A DNA stretch of 64,000 nt, taken from Natroniella acetigena (GTDB lineage Bacteria; Bacillota; Halanaerobiia; Halobacteroidales; Halobacteroidaceae). Position numbers and translations under genes: made by a program. The stretch covers positions 46,247 to 110,246 of the forward strand of contig NZ_JALKBX010000001.1 in the NCBI RefSeq assembly GCF_023227745.1, read 5' to 3'. The notes under the pieces are model-generated. The model searched no databases. It saw only the letters and a program-made list of their open reading frames with translations, and was not told where the DNA came from. How positions within the stretch are numbered: the stretch's first letter is position 1; every line of letters begins with the position of its first letter. Below are positions 25,254 through 35,704 of the stretch, in pieces.

Positions 25254-25281
25254 TTAGCTAAGCTAATTATACTAAATCATT

Positions 25282-25321
25282 TGAAAATTGTCAATACTAA
25301 TTGAAAATTGTCAATACTAAA
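25282..25321. repeat. Perfect 20-bp tandem duplication upstream of lctP
   Basis: TTGAAAATTGTCAATACTAA occurs twice head to tail. Each unit holds a near-palindrome TTGAAAATTGTCAA. Two units spaced by about two helical turns would suit cooperative binding of a regulator, but a simple local duplication is also possible. Confidence 0.6.
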
Positions 25322-25356
25322 AAATTATAAGATTAAACTTCTATAAGCAAACATCT

Positions 25357-25393
25357 AAAGCTAATTATATTATTTAGTTATATAATTAGCTTT
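25357..25393. terminator. AT-rich 13-bp perfect hairpin after larA
   Basis: AAAGCTAATTATA (25357-25369) pairs perfectly with TATAATTAGCTTT (25381-25393), with an 11-nt loop. It lies 170 bp past the larA stop. No T tract follows on the minus strand, so terminator function is uncertain. The rest of 24920-25560 shows only AT-rich DNA and the sites listed separately. Confidence 0.4.
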
Positions 25394-25560
25394 AATACTC
25401 TAACTAATCCCATTCTTCTTCCTATTCTTATACTAGGAACATTCACTCTCAGATTTAGAAAATCTTCTTTAACTCTCAAGATTAACTGGTAATTTACTAA
25501 ATGTTTGATGTCCACGTATTACCTTAAAGTCTACTACGGCAGATCCCTTCTTTTAATTAT

Positions 25561-26844
25561 CTATTTCAAAACCGTTACAGAAACACCATCAGGAACAACA
25601 GTGATTTCAGCTTCAGGATCATCAAGCATCTTTTCTGCCATTTCTAATGCTTCGTCTAAATCTGAAGCCCAATGCATATACATATCTTCAACCATCTCTT
25701 TTGGAGCATCAGTCACCATAATTACTTCAAACTGTAATAGTATCCTAGCTAAAACCTGTGATTCCCACTGATCAGGAACAGTTTCTTTACGATCTCTTGC
25801 TTCTATATCATCCATGATTTGTTCAACAGAATCTGCTTCAGCAAAGGTCTTATAGAAAGCTTCTCCACCATGACCATCTGAACATTCAGCGGCAATTATA
25901 ATTACTCCACCTTCCTTACAAGTAGCTTCAGCCGCAGTCATTCCCTTGACGGCCTGATAAATATTCTGATCTAGTGGATAACCTCCATTTGTTGTAATTG
26001 CTATATCAGCAGGGTTAGCTTCTACTCCTGATAACTCTGCCACAAATTCGCAACCTTCTTTGTGAGCATCCTCTAGATGACCAGCAAAAGCATTAATCAC
26101 TTCTTTGTGTTCATTAATAACTACATTGAGAATAAACTCAACGCCAGCCTGCTCAGCTGCGTATAACATATCTTTATGCAATGGATTACCATCTAAAATA
26201 CCAGTTCGTGCTTTTTCATGACCAACAAACTCAGCACAGTGATTGGCCAAAACTGTCATTTTACTTGCTATACCTGGTAAAACACTTTTTCTTCCTCCAG
26301 AAAACCCAGCAAAAAAGTGTGGCTCAATAAAGCCTTCGGCAATTAACAGATCTGCTTCTACAGCTAATTTATTTATAATTAAATCTCCTCCAGAAGGCAA
26401 AGTTCCTAAATGAACCAGATTATCCTCATCTCGGCAATCATGATTAATTATTCTTTCATTATCTACAATTTCATCTCCATATTTATCACGTAATTCTTCT
26501 TCAGTTGAAGCACGATGAAAACCTGTTGCTACTAAAATAGTAATATCTGCATTTGGATTACCTGCCCTAATCTCATCTAAGATAATCGGCATCGTCACAT
26601 GACTAGGTACAGGTCGTGTATGATCGCTAGAAATTATAACTATATCATCTTTTCCTGCTGCCAATTCTCTTAATTGAGAGCTATTAATAGGATTTTCTAG
26701 TGATTCTTTAACCAACTCTTCTTCTGACATATCCGCTACATAATCATGAGCTTTAGACACAAGAACCCCTTCCAATCTCTCTTCTGGAACCTCAAGACTC
26801 AATTTCTTATGTCCATAAGGCAATTCAATTTTAGACACTAACAT
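25561..26844 (-). CDS. larA: Nickel-pincer lactate racemase LarA (or close paralogue)
   Basis: LarA interconverts D- and L-lactate with a nickel-pincer nucleotide bound to a lysine. The 427-residue protein has the family motifs SSDHTRPVPSH (about residues 72-82), PHFFAGFSGGRKSVLPGIAS with the candidate attachment lysine near residue 187, NHCAEFVGHEKARTG, and NGGYPLDQN. Length is normal. It lies upstream of lctP-glcD-glcF. No larB, larC or larE cofactor genes are in the window, so they must be elsewhere for activity; related racemases for other hydroxyacids share these motifs. The ribosome site GGGGGAG is close to the ATG. Confidence 0.9.
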   Translation of the reverse strand: MLVSKIELPYGHKKLSLEVPEERLEGVLVSKAHDYVADMSEEELVKESLENPINSSQLRELAAGKDDIVIISSDHTRPVPSHVTMPIILDEIRAGNPNADITILVATGFHRASTEEELRDKYGDEIVDNERIINHDCRDEDNLVHLGTLPSGGDLIINKLAVEADLLIAEGFIEPHFFAGFSGGRKSVLPGIASKMTVLANHCAEFVGHEKARTGILDGNPLHKDMLYAAEQAGVEFILNVVINEHKEVINAFAGHLEDAHKEGCEFVAELSGVEANPADIAITTNGGYPLDQNIYQAVKGMTAAEATCKEGGVIIIAAECSDGHGGEAFYKTFAEADSVEQIMDDIEARDRKETVPDQWESQVLARILLQFEVIMVTDAPKEMVEDMYMHWASDLDEALEMAEKMLDDPEAEITVVPDGVSVTVLK

Positions 26845-27145
26845 CTCCCCCTTGTTTATTTATTAAGTTTATTCTTATCTAACTCTTATAGTCTTATCAT
26901 CTGATATCCAAACCATACTATACTTATTTCAAGACAAAAATTTAAACATCCTTCTTTTAACCTCCGAAAAATCAAAAATGAATAAACTCAGTCTCATAAA
27001 TATTATATCAGAAAATTTAAAAATTATCTATTCGTGTATCAATAATTTTTCTGAGTATTAATAAACTCACTTGTGAAAATTACCACTTTGAAATCAATTA
27101 ACCCTAGTCTCAGTAATAAAGTTAGGATTAATTACAGACCAACTT
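26845..27145. other. Gene-free 301 bp between FAH-family gene and larA
   Basis: No gene is seen. A hairpin ATTAACCCTA/TAGGATTAAT (27097-27106, 27123-27132; pairs on the minus strand with one G-U) lies just past the FAH gene stop and may end its transcript, though no T tract follows. The remainder is AT-rich and should contain the larA promoter, which I cannot place. Confidence 0.4.
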
Positions 27146-27898
27146 TCAAATAATTATATTCTTTAAAGAACCAACCTTCTCAATTTCAACTACTACTTCA
27201 TCCCCCTTCTCCACCGGGCCAACACCTGGTGGAGTACCAGTTGTAATTAAATCACCAGCTTCTAAGGTCATAATCTGTGATACAAAACTGACAATCTCTT
27301 CTACAGTGAAGATCATCTGATCTGTATTAGAGTCCTGTTTAACCTCTCCATTCTTTAGTAACTCAATTTTAAGATTATTACCTTCAATATCACTAACAAT
27401 ACTCGGGCCAACAGGAGCAAAAGTATCGAAAGATTTAGCTCGGGTCCACTGTCCATCCTCAGCTTGCAAATCTCTAGCTGTTACATCATTAAAACAAGTA
27501 TAACCTAAAATATGCTCTTTTGCTTCTTCAGAGGAAACATCTTTAGTTCGCTCCTTAATAACGATAGCCAATTCGGCTTCATAATCTACCTGCTGGCTCA
27601 TCCTAGGGTGTTTGATCTTATCTTCAGGGCCAACTAATGCACTAGTTGGTTTCAAAAAGATGATTGGCTTTTTAGGGATTTCCATTCCCAATTCTTGAGC
27701 ATGATCTAGATAATTCAAACCTACACAAACTATCTTACTGGGTTGGCAAGGGGGCAGTAGATCAACCTCTGTCAAGTCATAAACCTTATCTACTATACTA
27801 TAATCTCCGTAAACATCTCCCTTAATTAAGCTTACTTTATCTTCCTTTAAAATCCCATAATTAACTTGACCTTCTCTCCTAAATCGAACGTAATTCAT
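27146..27898 (-). CDS. Fumarylacetoacetate hydrolase (FAH)-family protein
   Basis: The 250-residue protein belongs to the FAH superfamily of metal-dependent hydrolases, decarboxylases and isomerases acting on 2-oxoacid-type substrates. The conserved metal site E-x-E is in VDYEAELAIVI, with preceding CVGLNYLDHAQELG and PIIFLKPTSALVGP, and later GYTCFNDVTARDLQ and TGTPPGVGPVEKGD. The ATG at 27898 has GGGGTGG upstream; a neighbouring ATG at 27901 is equally in frame. A terminator separates it from cimA. Oxaloacetate decarboxylase or fumarylpyruvate hydrolase are possible roles; the sequence does not decide. Confidence 0.88.
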   Translation of the reverse strand: MNYVRFRREGQVNYGILKEDKVSLIKGDVYGDYSIVDKVYDLTEVDLLPPCQPSKIVCVGLNYLDHAQELGMEIPKKPIIFLKPTSALVGPEDKIKHPRMSQQVDYEAELAIVIKERTKDVSSEEAKEHILGYTCFNDVTARDLQAEDGQWTRAKSFDTFAPVGPSIVSDIEGNNLKIELLKNGEVKQDSNTDQMIFTVEEIVSFVSQIMTLEAGDLITTGTPPGVGPVEKGDEVVVEIEKVGSLKNIII

Positions 27899-27921
27899 CA
27901 TAGCCACCCCATTTTTTGATA

Positions 27922-27954
27922 GATTAAAAGTCAGATACAATTCTGCATCTGACT
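27922..27954 (-). terminator. Terminator of the ilv-leu-cimA operon
   Basis: A perfect 8-bp stem AGTCAGAT/ATCTGACT (27929-27936, 27947-27954) with a 10-nt loop is followed on the minus strand by TTTTAATCT. It lies 57 bp past the cimA stop. Confidence 0.75.
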
Positions 27955-28010
27955 AGAATTAATTTTATTAGATTTTATGAAAATAACTATTCAAATGTTA
28001 TTACTTCCTC

Positions 28011-29573
28011 TTAACTGTCCCTTTTTAGCTTTATTCCATATTCAATACTGTCCACTAAAGCCTGCCAGCTAGCTTCAATTATATTGGTAGAAACACCAAC
28101 AGTTCCCCAAGTTTCTTGACCATCAGATGATTCAATCAAAACTCGAACCTTTGCTGCTGTACCATCATTTCCTTCTAAGACCCTTACCTTATAATCAATC
28201 AAGTGAATCTCTTCTAATTCAGGATAAAACTCACATAGTGCCTTTCTTAAAGCATAATCTAAAGCATTAACTGGTCCTTCTCCTTCAGCAGCTGTGTGAA
28301 CCCGTTTCCCATTAACCCTTACCTTAATAGTCGCTTCTGAATTAGGGTTTAACTCCTCAGTCTTTTCAGTAATAATTCTGACCCCTTCTAAGTCAAATAG
28401 CTTGTTATACTTCCCAGTTGCCTTCTCTAATAATAACTTAAAAGAAGCTTCAGCACCTTCAAAGTAATAACCCTGATGTTCTAATTCCTTAATCTTACTT
28501 AAAACCTGGTGTAAATCAATACTACCTTCTTTAATATCAATCCCTAACTCCTGAGCTTTATAGATCAAATTACTCTTACCAGATAATTCAGATACCAGAA
28601 CTCTCCGTTTATTCCCTACTAACTCTGGATCAATATGTTCATAAGTCTTTGGTTCTCTTAAAATAGCACTGACATGGATTCCACCCTTATGAGCAAAAGA
28701 ACTATCACCAACATAAGGTTTATGAGTAGGAGGAGTTAAATTGGCCACTTCACTAATATAGCGAGATGTTTCAGTCAACCTCTTCAACTCTCCATCACTT
28801 ATAAAGTCAACTCCATATTTCAACTTCAAATTAGGCAAAGTGGAAGACAAGTTAGCATTCCCACAACGCTCACCAAAACCATTGATCGTTCCTTGGATAT
28901 GCTCTGCTCCTGATTCATAAGCAATTAAAGAATTAGCTACTGCTACCCCTGCATCATTATGGGCGTGAATTCCTAAAGAAGTTTTTAGCTTATCTTTTAT
29001 CTCGACAATAATCTCTTCAACCTCAAAGGGCATAGTCCCCCCATTAGTATCACATAAGACTAAAGTATCTGCTCCACCTTTTTCAGCAGCTTGTAAAACT
29101 TTAAGAGCATATTTAGGATTCGCTTGATAACCGTCAAAGAAATGTTCTGCATCAAAATGAACTTCTAACCCATGCTCTTTTAAATATCTAACCGAACTTT
29201 CAATCATCTCTAAATTCTCTTCTAAAGTAGTGTTTAAAGCATCAGTCACATGTAAATCCCAAGTTTTACCGAATATCGTAGCTACTTCAACCCCTGAATC
29301 CAAGATCGCCTGTAAATTCTGATCGTCCTCAGGTTTGATCTTAGATCGACGAGTACTACCAAAAGCAGTTATCTTAGCTGATTTCAAGTTTAATTCTTTG
29401 ACACTTTTAAAGTATTCAATATCTTTAGGATTGGAACCGGGCCAACCACCTTCAATATAATCAACCCCTAATTGATCTAACTTTTTAGTAATCTTCAACT
29501 TATCTTCCGTTGAATAGGAGATTCCTTCTCGTTGAGTTCCATCACGTAAAGTTGTATCATAAATTTGTACCAT
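28011..29573 (-). CDS. cimA: (R)-citramalate synthase
   Basis: CimA joins pyruvate and acetyl-CoA to citramalate, giving a threonine-independent path to 2-oxobutyrate and isoleucine. The 520 residues start with the DRE-TIM motif [17 protein letters not shown], then [13 protein letters not shown], which marks the CimA-type subgroup rather than Leu[14 protein letters not shown] and the [15 protein letters not shown] loop follow. The C-terminal regulatory LeuA dimer domain is present. It is the last gene of the ilvB-to-cimA operon, 16 bp after leuB. LeuC, LeuD and LeuB can carry citramalate further. Confidence 0.95.
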   Translation of the reverse strand: MVQIYDTTLRDGTQREGISYSTEDKLKITKKLDQLGVDYIEGGWPGSNPKDIEYFKSVKELNLKSAKITAFGSTRRSKIKPEDDQNLQAILDSGVEVATIFGKTWDLHVTDALNTTLEENLEMIESSVRYLKEHGLEVHFDAEHFFDGYQANPKYALKVLQAAEKGGADTLVLCDTNGGTMPFEVEEIIVEIKDKLKTSLGIHAHNDAGVAVANSLIAYESGAEHIQGTINGFGERCGNANLSSTLPNLKLKYGVDFISDGELKRLTETSRYISEVANLTPPTHKPYVGDSSFAHKGGIHVSAILREPKTYEHIDPELVGNKRRVLVSELSGKSNLIYKAQELGIDIKEGSIDLHQVLSKIKELEHQGYYFEGAEASFKLLLEKATGKYNKLFDLEGVRIITEKTEELNPNSEATIKVRVNGKRVHTAAEGEGPVNALDYALRKALCEFYPELEEIHLIDYKVRVLEGNDGTAAKVRVLIESSDGQETWGTVGVSTNIIEASWQALVDSIEYGIKLKRDS

Positions 29574-29589
29574 CTGTCCCTTCTCCCTC

Positions 29590-30645
29590 CTATTCTAAAA
29601 CACTACAAATATAATCTCCAACTTGATCTGTAGTTAAATTACCACCCATATCTAGAGTCGTTTGATCTTCTGCTAATGATAACTTAATTGCCTGCTCAAT
29701 CTTATCAGCTTCTTCTGGATGCCCTAATACTTCAACCATCATTGCTGCTGCTAATAATGCTGCAATTGGATTGGCTTTATTCTCTCCTGCAATATCTGGA
29801 GCAGAACCATGAACAGGTTCAAACATTGAAACACCTTTTGGATTGATATTACCGGAGACAGCAAGACCCATTCCACCTTGAATTTCAGCACCTAAATCAG
29901 TAATAATATCCCCAAACATATTACAAGTTACAACTACATCAAATACTTCTGGATTTCTAACCATCTTCATTGTAATTGCATCGACTAGCATATGAGCCTG
30001 TTTTACATCAGCAAAATCTTGACCAACCTCAGCAAAAACTCTCTGCCATAGATCATGGGCATAAGTTAAGACATTACTCTTATCACATAAGGTTAACTTC
30101 TTTTCTTGATCTCTTTTTTGAGCATACTCATAAGCATAACGAGTAACCCGCTCTACTCCCTTATAGGTATTGATCATCTCTTGGGTTGCTACTTCATCTT
30201 TAGTCCCTTGCTTTAAGAAACCTCCTACTCCAGCATATAGACCTTCTGTATTCTCCCGTACAATCATCAAATCAATATCCTGTGGTCCTTTATTCTTTAA
30301 TGGTGTAAATTTAGCATCTAATAACTTAATCGGTCTTAAATTAATATATTGATCAAAAGAAAATCGTAAATCTAACAAGATCCCATGCTCTAAAACTCCA
30401 GGCTTAACTCGAGGATCACCTACAGCTCCTAAATAAATCGCATCAAATTCTTGTAAATCTGCTTTAACTTCATCAGTTACCAACTCACCTGTATCTAAAT
30501 AATGGTCAGCCCCTAAAGAAAACTCTTCAAATTCAAAATCCAAGTTACTGATTTGGATCAGCTTCTCTAGTACTTTAACCCCTTGCTTAGTTACTTCTGG
30601 ACCAATTCCATCGCCACCGACAATTGCAATCTTTTGCTTACTCAT
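29590..30645 (-). CDS. leuB: 3-isopropylmalate / 3-methylmalate dehydrogenase
   Basis: LeuB oxidatively decarboxylates 3-isopropylmalate (leucine) and, with CimA present, 3-methylmalate (isoleucine). It has 351 residues. Motifs: [11 protein letters not shown] near the start, [44 protein letters not shown] and [18 protein letters not shown]. The block [13 protein letters not shown] is more like the TtuC/tartrate-dehydrogenase branch than E. coli LeuB, so substrate breadth is plausible. It overlaps leuD by 8 nt. Confidence 0.92.
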   Translation of the reverse strand: MSKQKIAIVGGDGIGPEVTKQGVKVLEKLIQISNLDFEFEEFSLGADHYLDTGELVTDEVKADLQEFDAIYLGAVGDPRVKPGVLEHGILLDLRFSFDQYINLRPIKLLDAKFTPLKNKGPQDIDLMIVRENTEGLYAGVGGFLKQGTKDEVATQEMINTYKGVERVTRYAYEYAQKRDQEKKLTLCDKSNVLTYAHDLWQRVFAEVGQDFADVKQAHMLVDAITMKMVRNPEVFDVVVTCNMFGDIITDLGAEIQGGMGLAVSGNINPKGVSMFEPVHGSAPDIAGENKANPIAALLAAAMMVEVLGHPEEADKIEQAIKLSLAEDQTTLDMGGNLTTDQVGDYICSVLE

Positions 30646-31138
30646 TATTTTTCACCCTTCTTCTCACATAGTTTACCAGCCCACCAGCATCGATCAACTC
30701 CTGCATAAACTCTGGAAAGGCTGCTGCTTGATACTCTTCTTCTTTAGTTAAATTCTTAATCAGTCCTGAATCGACATCAACCTCAACTTGATCTCCTTCT
30801 GCAATTCCTGCTACCGCTTCTGGACATTCCAAAATCGGCAAACCGATATTGATTGAGTTTCGATAAAAGATTCTCGCAAAGGAATTAGCAATTACACAAG
30901 AAACCCCTGCTGCTTTAATTGCTAATGGAGCATGTTCACGTGAACTTCCACAACCAAAGTTATCTTCAGCTACAATTAAATCTCCATTACTCATCTTATC
31001 AACAAAATTCTCATCTATATCTTCCATACAATGCTTTGCTAACTCTTTAGGATTAGATGTGTTTAAATAACGAGCTGGAATTATTACATCTGTATCTACA
31101 TCATCGCCATACTTCCATACTTGACCTTTAATCTCCAT
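30638..31138 (-). CDS. leuD: 3-isopropylmalate dehydratase small subunit
   Basis: LeuD is the swivel domain of isopropylmalate isomerase and, with LeuC, also hydrates citraconate to methylmalate. At 166 residues it is the short HacB/archaeal-like type common in Clostridia. Motifs: [18 protein letters not shown] and [20 protein letters not shown]. It starts 1 nt after leuC ends and overlaps leuB by 8 nt, which suggests coupled translation. Confidence 0.95.
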   Translation of the reverse strand: MEIKGQVWKYGDDVDTDVIIPARYLNTSNPKELAKHCMEDIDENFVDKMSNGDLIVAEDNFGCGSSREHAPLAIKAAGVSCVIANSFARIFYRNSINIGLPILECPEAVAGIAEGDQVEVDVDSGLIKNLTKEEEYQAAAFPEFMQELIDAGGLVNYVRRRVKNNE

Positions 31139-31139
31139 C

Positions 31140-32402
31140 TTATCTTACCTCCCTTGGGCCAACAATCTGACCTTTAATCGCAGATGCTGCTGCTACAGCT
31201 GGATTGGATAAATAAACTTCACTTTCAGGATGCCCCATTCGCCCTACAAAGTTACGATTAGTAGTAGCTATTGCTCTTTCACCTTTAGCCAAGATACCCA
31301 TATGTCCTCCTAGACATGGCCCACAAGTAGGAGTACTAACTGCTGCTCCAGCATCTAAGAAGATATCAATTAATCCTTCATGCATTGCTTGCCGATAAAT
31401 TTCTTGTGTTCCAGGGAAGATAATTAAACGGATATGGTCAGCCTTCTTCTGTCCTTCTAAAACCTTAGCTGCTATCCTTAAGTCCTCCAAACGCCCATTA
31501 GTACAAGAACCAATTACTGCTTGATCTATCTTAATCTCTCCAACTTCACTAATCCCTTTTGTATTCTCTGGTAAGTGAGGAAAAGCAACTTGAGGTTCAA
31601 TCTCACTGACATCATATTCAATTACCTCAGCATACTCTGCATCTACATCACTCTTATAGACTGTATAATCTCTCTGTGCTCTATCCTTAACATACTCCAA
31701 AGTAGTCTCATCTGGCTCAATCAAACCACACTTTCCTCCTGCCTCAATTGCCATATTAGACATCGTCATTCGATTAGCCATTGAGAAGTCCTCAATTACC
31801 TCTCCTGTGAATTCCATTGCTTTATATAAAGCACCATCAACACCAATATCTCCGATAGTATATAAAATCAAGTCTTTACCGCTGACCCACTCTTGTAACT
31901 GACCATTATACACAAACTTAATCGTTTCCGGTACTTTAAACCAAGCTTCACCGGTTGCCATTCCTGCTGCCATATCCGTACTACCGACTCCAGTTGCCAA
32001 AGCTCCTAATGCTCCATAGGTACAAGTATGGGAGTCAGCTCCGATAACAATATCTCCAGGTAAGACTAAACCTTTCTCCGGTAATAGACAATGTTCAATC
32101 CCCATCTCTCCTATTTCAAAATAGTTAGTGATCTCCTTATCATGAGCAAACTCTCTAATCATCTTACACTGTTCAGCCGAATTAATATCCTTATTAGGAG
32201 CAAAATGATCAGGTACAATTGCTATTCGATCCTGATCGAAGACTTGCTCAACCCCAATTTTATTAAATTCTTTAATTGCTACTGGTGTTGTTACATCATT
32301 TCCTAGTACCAAATCTAACTTAGCATTTACCAGTTGACCTGGCTTTACTTCTTCTTCTCCTGCATGAGCTGCTAGTATCTTCTCGACCATCGTCATTCCC
32401 AT
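31140..32402 (-). CDS. leuC: 3-isopropylmalate dehydratase large subunit
   Basis: LeuC carries the 4Fe-4S cluster of isopropylmalate isomerase (aconitase family). The 420 residues show [20 protein letters not shown], the first cluster Cys in [12 protein letters not shown], and the other two in [14 protein letters not shown], then [15 protein letters not shown]. Length matches the 420-residue type that pairs with short LeuD. GAGGGG lies before the ATG; two more in-frame ATGs follow within five codons. The gap from leuA is 77 bp. Confidence 0.95.
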   Translation of the reverse strand: MGMTMVEKILAAHAGEEEVKPGQLVNAKLDLVLGNDVTTPVAIKEFNKIGVEQVFDQDRIAIVPDHFAPNKDINSAEQCKMIREFAHDKEITNYFEIGEMGIEHCLLPEKGLVLPGDIVIGADSHTCTYGALGALATGVGSTDMAAGMATGEAWFKVPETIKFVYNGQLQEWVSGKDLILYTIGDIGVDGALYKAMEFTGEVIEDFSMANRMTMSNMAIEAGGKCGLIEPDETTLEYVKDRAQRDYTVYKSDVDAEYAEVIEYDVSEIEPQVAFPHLPENTKGISEVGEIKIDQAVIGSCTNGRLEDLRIAAKVLEGQKKADHIRLIIFPGTQEIYRQAMHEGLIDIFLDAGAAVSTPTCGPCLGGHMGILAKGERAIATTNRNFVGRMGHPESEVYLSNPAVAAASAIKGQIVGPREVR

Positions 32403-32479
32403 CGTTATTCCCCTCTCTGTATCTTAGATTAAAATCACTACTCAAACAATGTTTTTCGGTTTTTTCTAATCACTAGTGA

Positions 32480-33985
32480 CTAATCCCTAACGACCAATAT
32501 CTTATTCAACGCATTATTATAGGCCTTAGCACTAGCCTCTATTACATCTGTGCTGACTCCTCGACCAATATAAACTTTTTCATTATATGCTAATTTAACA
32601 ACTACTTCTCCTAATGCATCTTTCCCACTCGTTACAGCATCAATCTTATACTCAACCAATTTACAATCTAGATCAGTAATTCGATTCATAGCGTCGTAGA
32701 CTGCATCGATTGGCCCGCCTTCAGAACAAGCCGATTCATTGATCTTTTCACCATCTCGTTCCATTTGGACAGTGGCAGTTGCCAATCCAGAAGTACTTGT
32801 AACCTGCAATAAGCTGATCTCATAAACTTCAGGAACCTGACTGATCTCATCTTCAATAATTGCTTCTAAATCAAGATTAGTAATCTTTTGCTTCTTATCT
32901 GCTAATTCTTTAAACCGTCTGAAAGCAGAATTAAGCTCTTCTTGTTCTAACTGATAACCCAACTGTTCCAATCTATCCTTAAAAGCATGCCGACCAGAAT
33001 GCTTACCCAAAACAATCTTATTCTCCTCTAGCCCAATCGTTCTAGCATCCATAATTTCATAAGTTGTTCGCTCTTTAATTACTCCATCCTGATGAATCCC
33101 AGATTCATGAGCAAAAGCATTCTTACCAACAATCGCTTTGTTAGGCTGAATCTCCATCCCCGTTAAGCGACTGACTAATTTACTAGTCCGGGAAATCTCT
33201 TTTAAATTAATATCAGTCTTCAAACCATAATAATTATATCTAGTATTAAATGTTAAGGCAACTTCTTCTAAAGCGGTATTTCCAGCTCGTTCACCAATAC
33301 CATTAATTGTACACTCAACTTGCTCTGCCCCATTTTGAATAGCCGCTAAAGAATTAGCGGCAGCCAACCCCAGATCATTATGACAATGAACACTGATTAC
33401 AGCTTGATCTATATTAGGAACATTATCTTTAATATATTTTATAAGTCCACCAAACTCAGCTGGAGTAGCATAACCAACAGTATCAGGAATATTAATCGTC
33501 GTTGCCCCAGCTTCAATTACCCCTTCAAAAATCTGACATAAAAAGTCTGGATCACTACGAAAAGCATCCTCAGCAGAAAATTCAACATTATCTGTATAAT
33601 CTTTAGCATAAGCAACAGCTTCAACTGCACTTTCTAACACTTCCTGAGGGGATTGCTGTAATTTATGCTTCATATGAACCTCAGATGTTGCTAAAAAGGT
33701 GTGAATCATCGGTTTTTCAGCTTCCTGAACAGCTTCCCAAGCCCGATCAATATCTTCTTTTGTAGCCCGAGCCAACCCAGCAATCGCTGGGCCAACTACT
33801 TCTTGGGCTATCTTTTTTACAGCTGCAAAATCGCCTGGGGAAGCAATGGGAAAACCTGCTTCAATCACATCAACATTTAACTTTGCTAATTGCTTAGCAA
33901 TCTCCAATTTTTCCTTAATATTCAAACTGACTCCTGGTGATTGCTCTCCATCACGCAAGGTAGTATCAAAAATTCTAACTCCCAT
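32480..33985 (-). CDS. leuA: 2-isopropylmalate synthase
   Basis: LeuA condenses 2-ketoisovalerate with acetyl-CoA, the first step to leucine. The 501 residues begin with [17 protein letters not shown], followed by [12 protein letters not shown], the metal ligands [13 protein letters not shown], and [15 protein letters not shown]. The C-terminal leucine-sensing dimer domain is present (from about residue 380). The LeuA-type sequence distinguishes it from CimA at the far end of the same operon. It lies 18 bp after ilvC. Confidence 0.95.
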   Translation of the reverse strand: MGVRIFDTTLRDGEQSPGVSLNIKEKLEIAKQLAKLNVDVIEAGFPIASPGDFAAVKKIAQEVVGPAIAGLARATKEDIDRAWEAVQEAEKPMIHTFLATSEVHMKHKLQQSPQEVLESAVEAVAYAKDYTDNVEFSAEDAFRSDPDFLCQIFEGVIEAGATTINIPDTVGYATPAEFGGLIKYIKDNVPNIDQAVISVHCHNDLGLAAANSLAAIQNGAEQVECTINGIGERAGNTALEEVALTFNTRYNYYGLKTDINLKEISRTSKLVSRLTGMEIQPNKAIVGKNAFAHESGIHQDGVIKERTTYEIMDARTIGLEENKIVLGKHSGRHAFKDRLEQLGYQLEQEELNSAFRRFKELADKKQKITNLDLEAIIEDEISQVPEVYEISLLQVTSTSGLATATVQMERDGEKINESACSEGGPIDAVYDAMNRITDLDCKLVEYKIDAVTSGKDALGEVVVKLAYNEKVYIGRGVSTDVIEASAKAYNNALNKILVVRD

Positions 33986-34003
33986 TTACTTCACCTTCCT
34001 TTC

Positions 34004-34996
34004 TTAGTCCTCAATCCACTGCATCATATCTCTTAACTTCTTACCAACCTTTTCAATCTGATGATTAGCATCTATCTCTTTTCGCTTCAAGTAAGCTGGA
34101 CGACCAACTTGATTTTCTAATAACCAACTCTTAGCAAATTCACCATTTTGGACATTCTCTAATAATTCCTTCATTGCTTCTCTTGACTCATCATTGATAA
34201 CTTTTTTACCTGCAATTAAATCTCCATACTCTGCAGTATCAGAAATAGAATTCCTCATCGTAGCAATTCCACCTTCATACATCAAATCAACAATTAATTT
34301 TAACTCATGTAGACATTCAAAGTAAGCTATCTCAGGCTTATAACCTGCCTCTACTAATATATCAAAACCAGCTCTCACTAACTCTGTAGCACCACCACAT
34401 AAAACAGCTTGTTCTCCAAATAGATCAGTTTCAGTCTCTTCTTTAAATGTAGTCTCAAGTACTCCAGCTCTCGTTCCACCCACACCTTTAGCATGAGCTA
34501 AAGCCATCTCCTTAGCGTTTCCAGTTGCATCTTGATAAATTGCAATTAAAGCTGGTACTCCTGCTCCTTCAGTATAGACTCTTCTTACTAGATGCCCTGG
34601 CCCTTTTGGTGCTACCATATAAACATCTACATCTGCTGGAGGAACAATTTGACCATAGTGAATATTAAATCCATGAGAAAATACCAATGCATTTCCTGCT
34701 TCCAAATTCGGCTCAATCTCATTATAATAAACCTTCTTTTGCACTTCATCAGGAAGTAGAATTTGAATTACATCAGCTTCCTTAGCAGCTTCAGCAGCTG
34801 TAACTGGCTCAAATTCATCCGATACAGCCTGCTCATAATTAGAAGTTCCCTCTAACTCTGCTACAATAACATCTAGTCCTGCTTCTCTCATATTCTGCGC
34901 TTGAGCATGCCCTTGACTACCATAACCAACAATTGCAATCTTCTTTCCTTCTAAGTAATTTAAATCTGCATCTCCATTATAGTACATTTTTACCAT
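34004..34996 (-). CDS. ilvC: Ketol-acid reductoisomerase (class I)
   Basis: IlvC rearranges and reduces acetolactate or acetohydroxybutyrate with NAD(P)H. The 330-residue class I protein has the Rossmann motif [39 protein letters not shown], and the magnesium ligands in [17 protein letters not shown] and [19 protein letters not shown] 228-bp gap separates it from ilvH, including a hairpin at 35167-35190 and AT-rich repeats, so its expression may partly be set independently. Confidence 0.97.
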   Translation of the reverse strand: MVKMYYNGDADLNYLEGKKIAIVGYGSQGHAQAQNMREAGLDVIVAELEGTSNYEQAVSDEFEPVTAAEAAKEADVIQILLPDEVQKKVYYNEIEPNLEAGNALVFSHGFNIHYGQIVPPADVDVYMVAPKGPGHLVRRVYTEGAGVPALIAIYQDATGNAKEMALAHAKGVGGTRAGVLETTFKEETETDLFGEQAVLCGGATELVRAGFDILVEAGYKPEIAYFECLHELKLIVDLMYEGGIATMRNSISDTAEYGDLIAGKKVINDESREAMKELLENVQNGEFAKSWLLENQVGRPAYLKRKEIDANHQIEKVGKKLRDMMQWIED

Positions 34997-35166
34997 TTGT
35001 ATTCAACTCCTCTTTTTAATTTACAATTGACAATTTACAACTAGAAACTTCAAAAAATAAACCCTGCTTAATTCTAAATTAGTAAATTATCAATAGCTTT
35101 TATTTTAAATGATTTACTACTTTTAATATTCTCTATTCCTCTAGGTTCTTCGAACCCTTCGTGATG

Positions 35167-35190
35167 AAAAAATCTGCTCTTAGATTTTTT
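35167..35190 (-). terminator. Hairpin with T tract between ilvH and ilvC
   Basis: AAAAAATCT and AGATTTTTT are complementary across a 6-nt loop, all A-T except one G-C pair. Placed 35 bp past ilvH, it may cause partial termination inside the operon. The stem is weak. Confidence 0.4.
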
Positions 35191-35224
35191 CTATTCATTA
35201 TTCAATATTAAATATTCATTGATT

Positions 35225-35704
35225 TTATTTTTGCCCTCTTACCATAGCAACTTTACCTGTTCTAACTAGTTCTTTAATCCCAAATGGTTCAAGCAGTTTT
35301 TCAATAGCATTAATCTTATCCTCATCACCAGTAACCTCAACCATAATAGAATTACTCGCTACATCAACAATCTTACCTCTAAAGATATCAACTATTTGCA
35401 TAATCTCAGAGCGTGTATTTTGAGTTGATGTTACTTTAATTAAAGCTAGATCTCTACCAACAATAGGATCGTTAGTTAAATTACTGGTTTTATGAACAAC
35501 AATTAATTTATTCAACTGTTTAGTAAGTTGCTCTAAGACTTTATTATCTCCTTCTACAACTAACGTAATTCGAGAAATATCATCTCTTTCTGTCTTACTA
35601 ACAGATAAACTATCTATATTAAAACCACGCCTACTGAACAGACTAGCAATTCTAGCCAATACTCCAGCTTCATTAGCAACTAAAACTGAAACAGTATGCC
35701 TCAT
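35225..35704 (-). CDS. ilvH: Acetolactate synthase regulatory (small) subunit
   Basis: The small subunit activates the catalytic subunit and gives valine feedback. The 159 residues show the N-terminal ACT domain (HTVSVLVANEAGVLARIASL, FSRRGFNIDSLSVS) and the C-terminal ACT-like half (RDLALIKV, IVDIFRGKIVDVASNSIMVE). The ATG overlaps the ilvB stop by 4 nt, so subunits should be made in step. Confidence 0.95.
   Translation of the reverse strand: MRHTVSVLVANEAGVLARIASLFSRRGFNIDSLSVSKTERDDISRITLVVEGDNKVLEQLTKQLNKLIVVHKTSNLTNDPIVGRDLALIKVTSTQNTRSEIMQIVDIFRGKIVDVASNSIMVEVTGDEDKINAIEKLLEPFGIKELVRTGKVAMVRGQK

Noticed and set aside
25505..25771. Plus-strand frame across the larA 3' end
   Set aside because: Mostly antisense to larA with serine-rich shadow composition and no ribosome site.
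35140..35165. GGTTC-TTC-GAACC word between ilvH and ilvC as a tRNA T-arm
   Set aside because: No acceptor or anticodon arm surrounds it; it is only a small hairpin.
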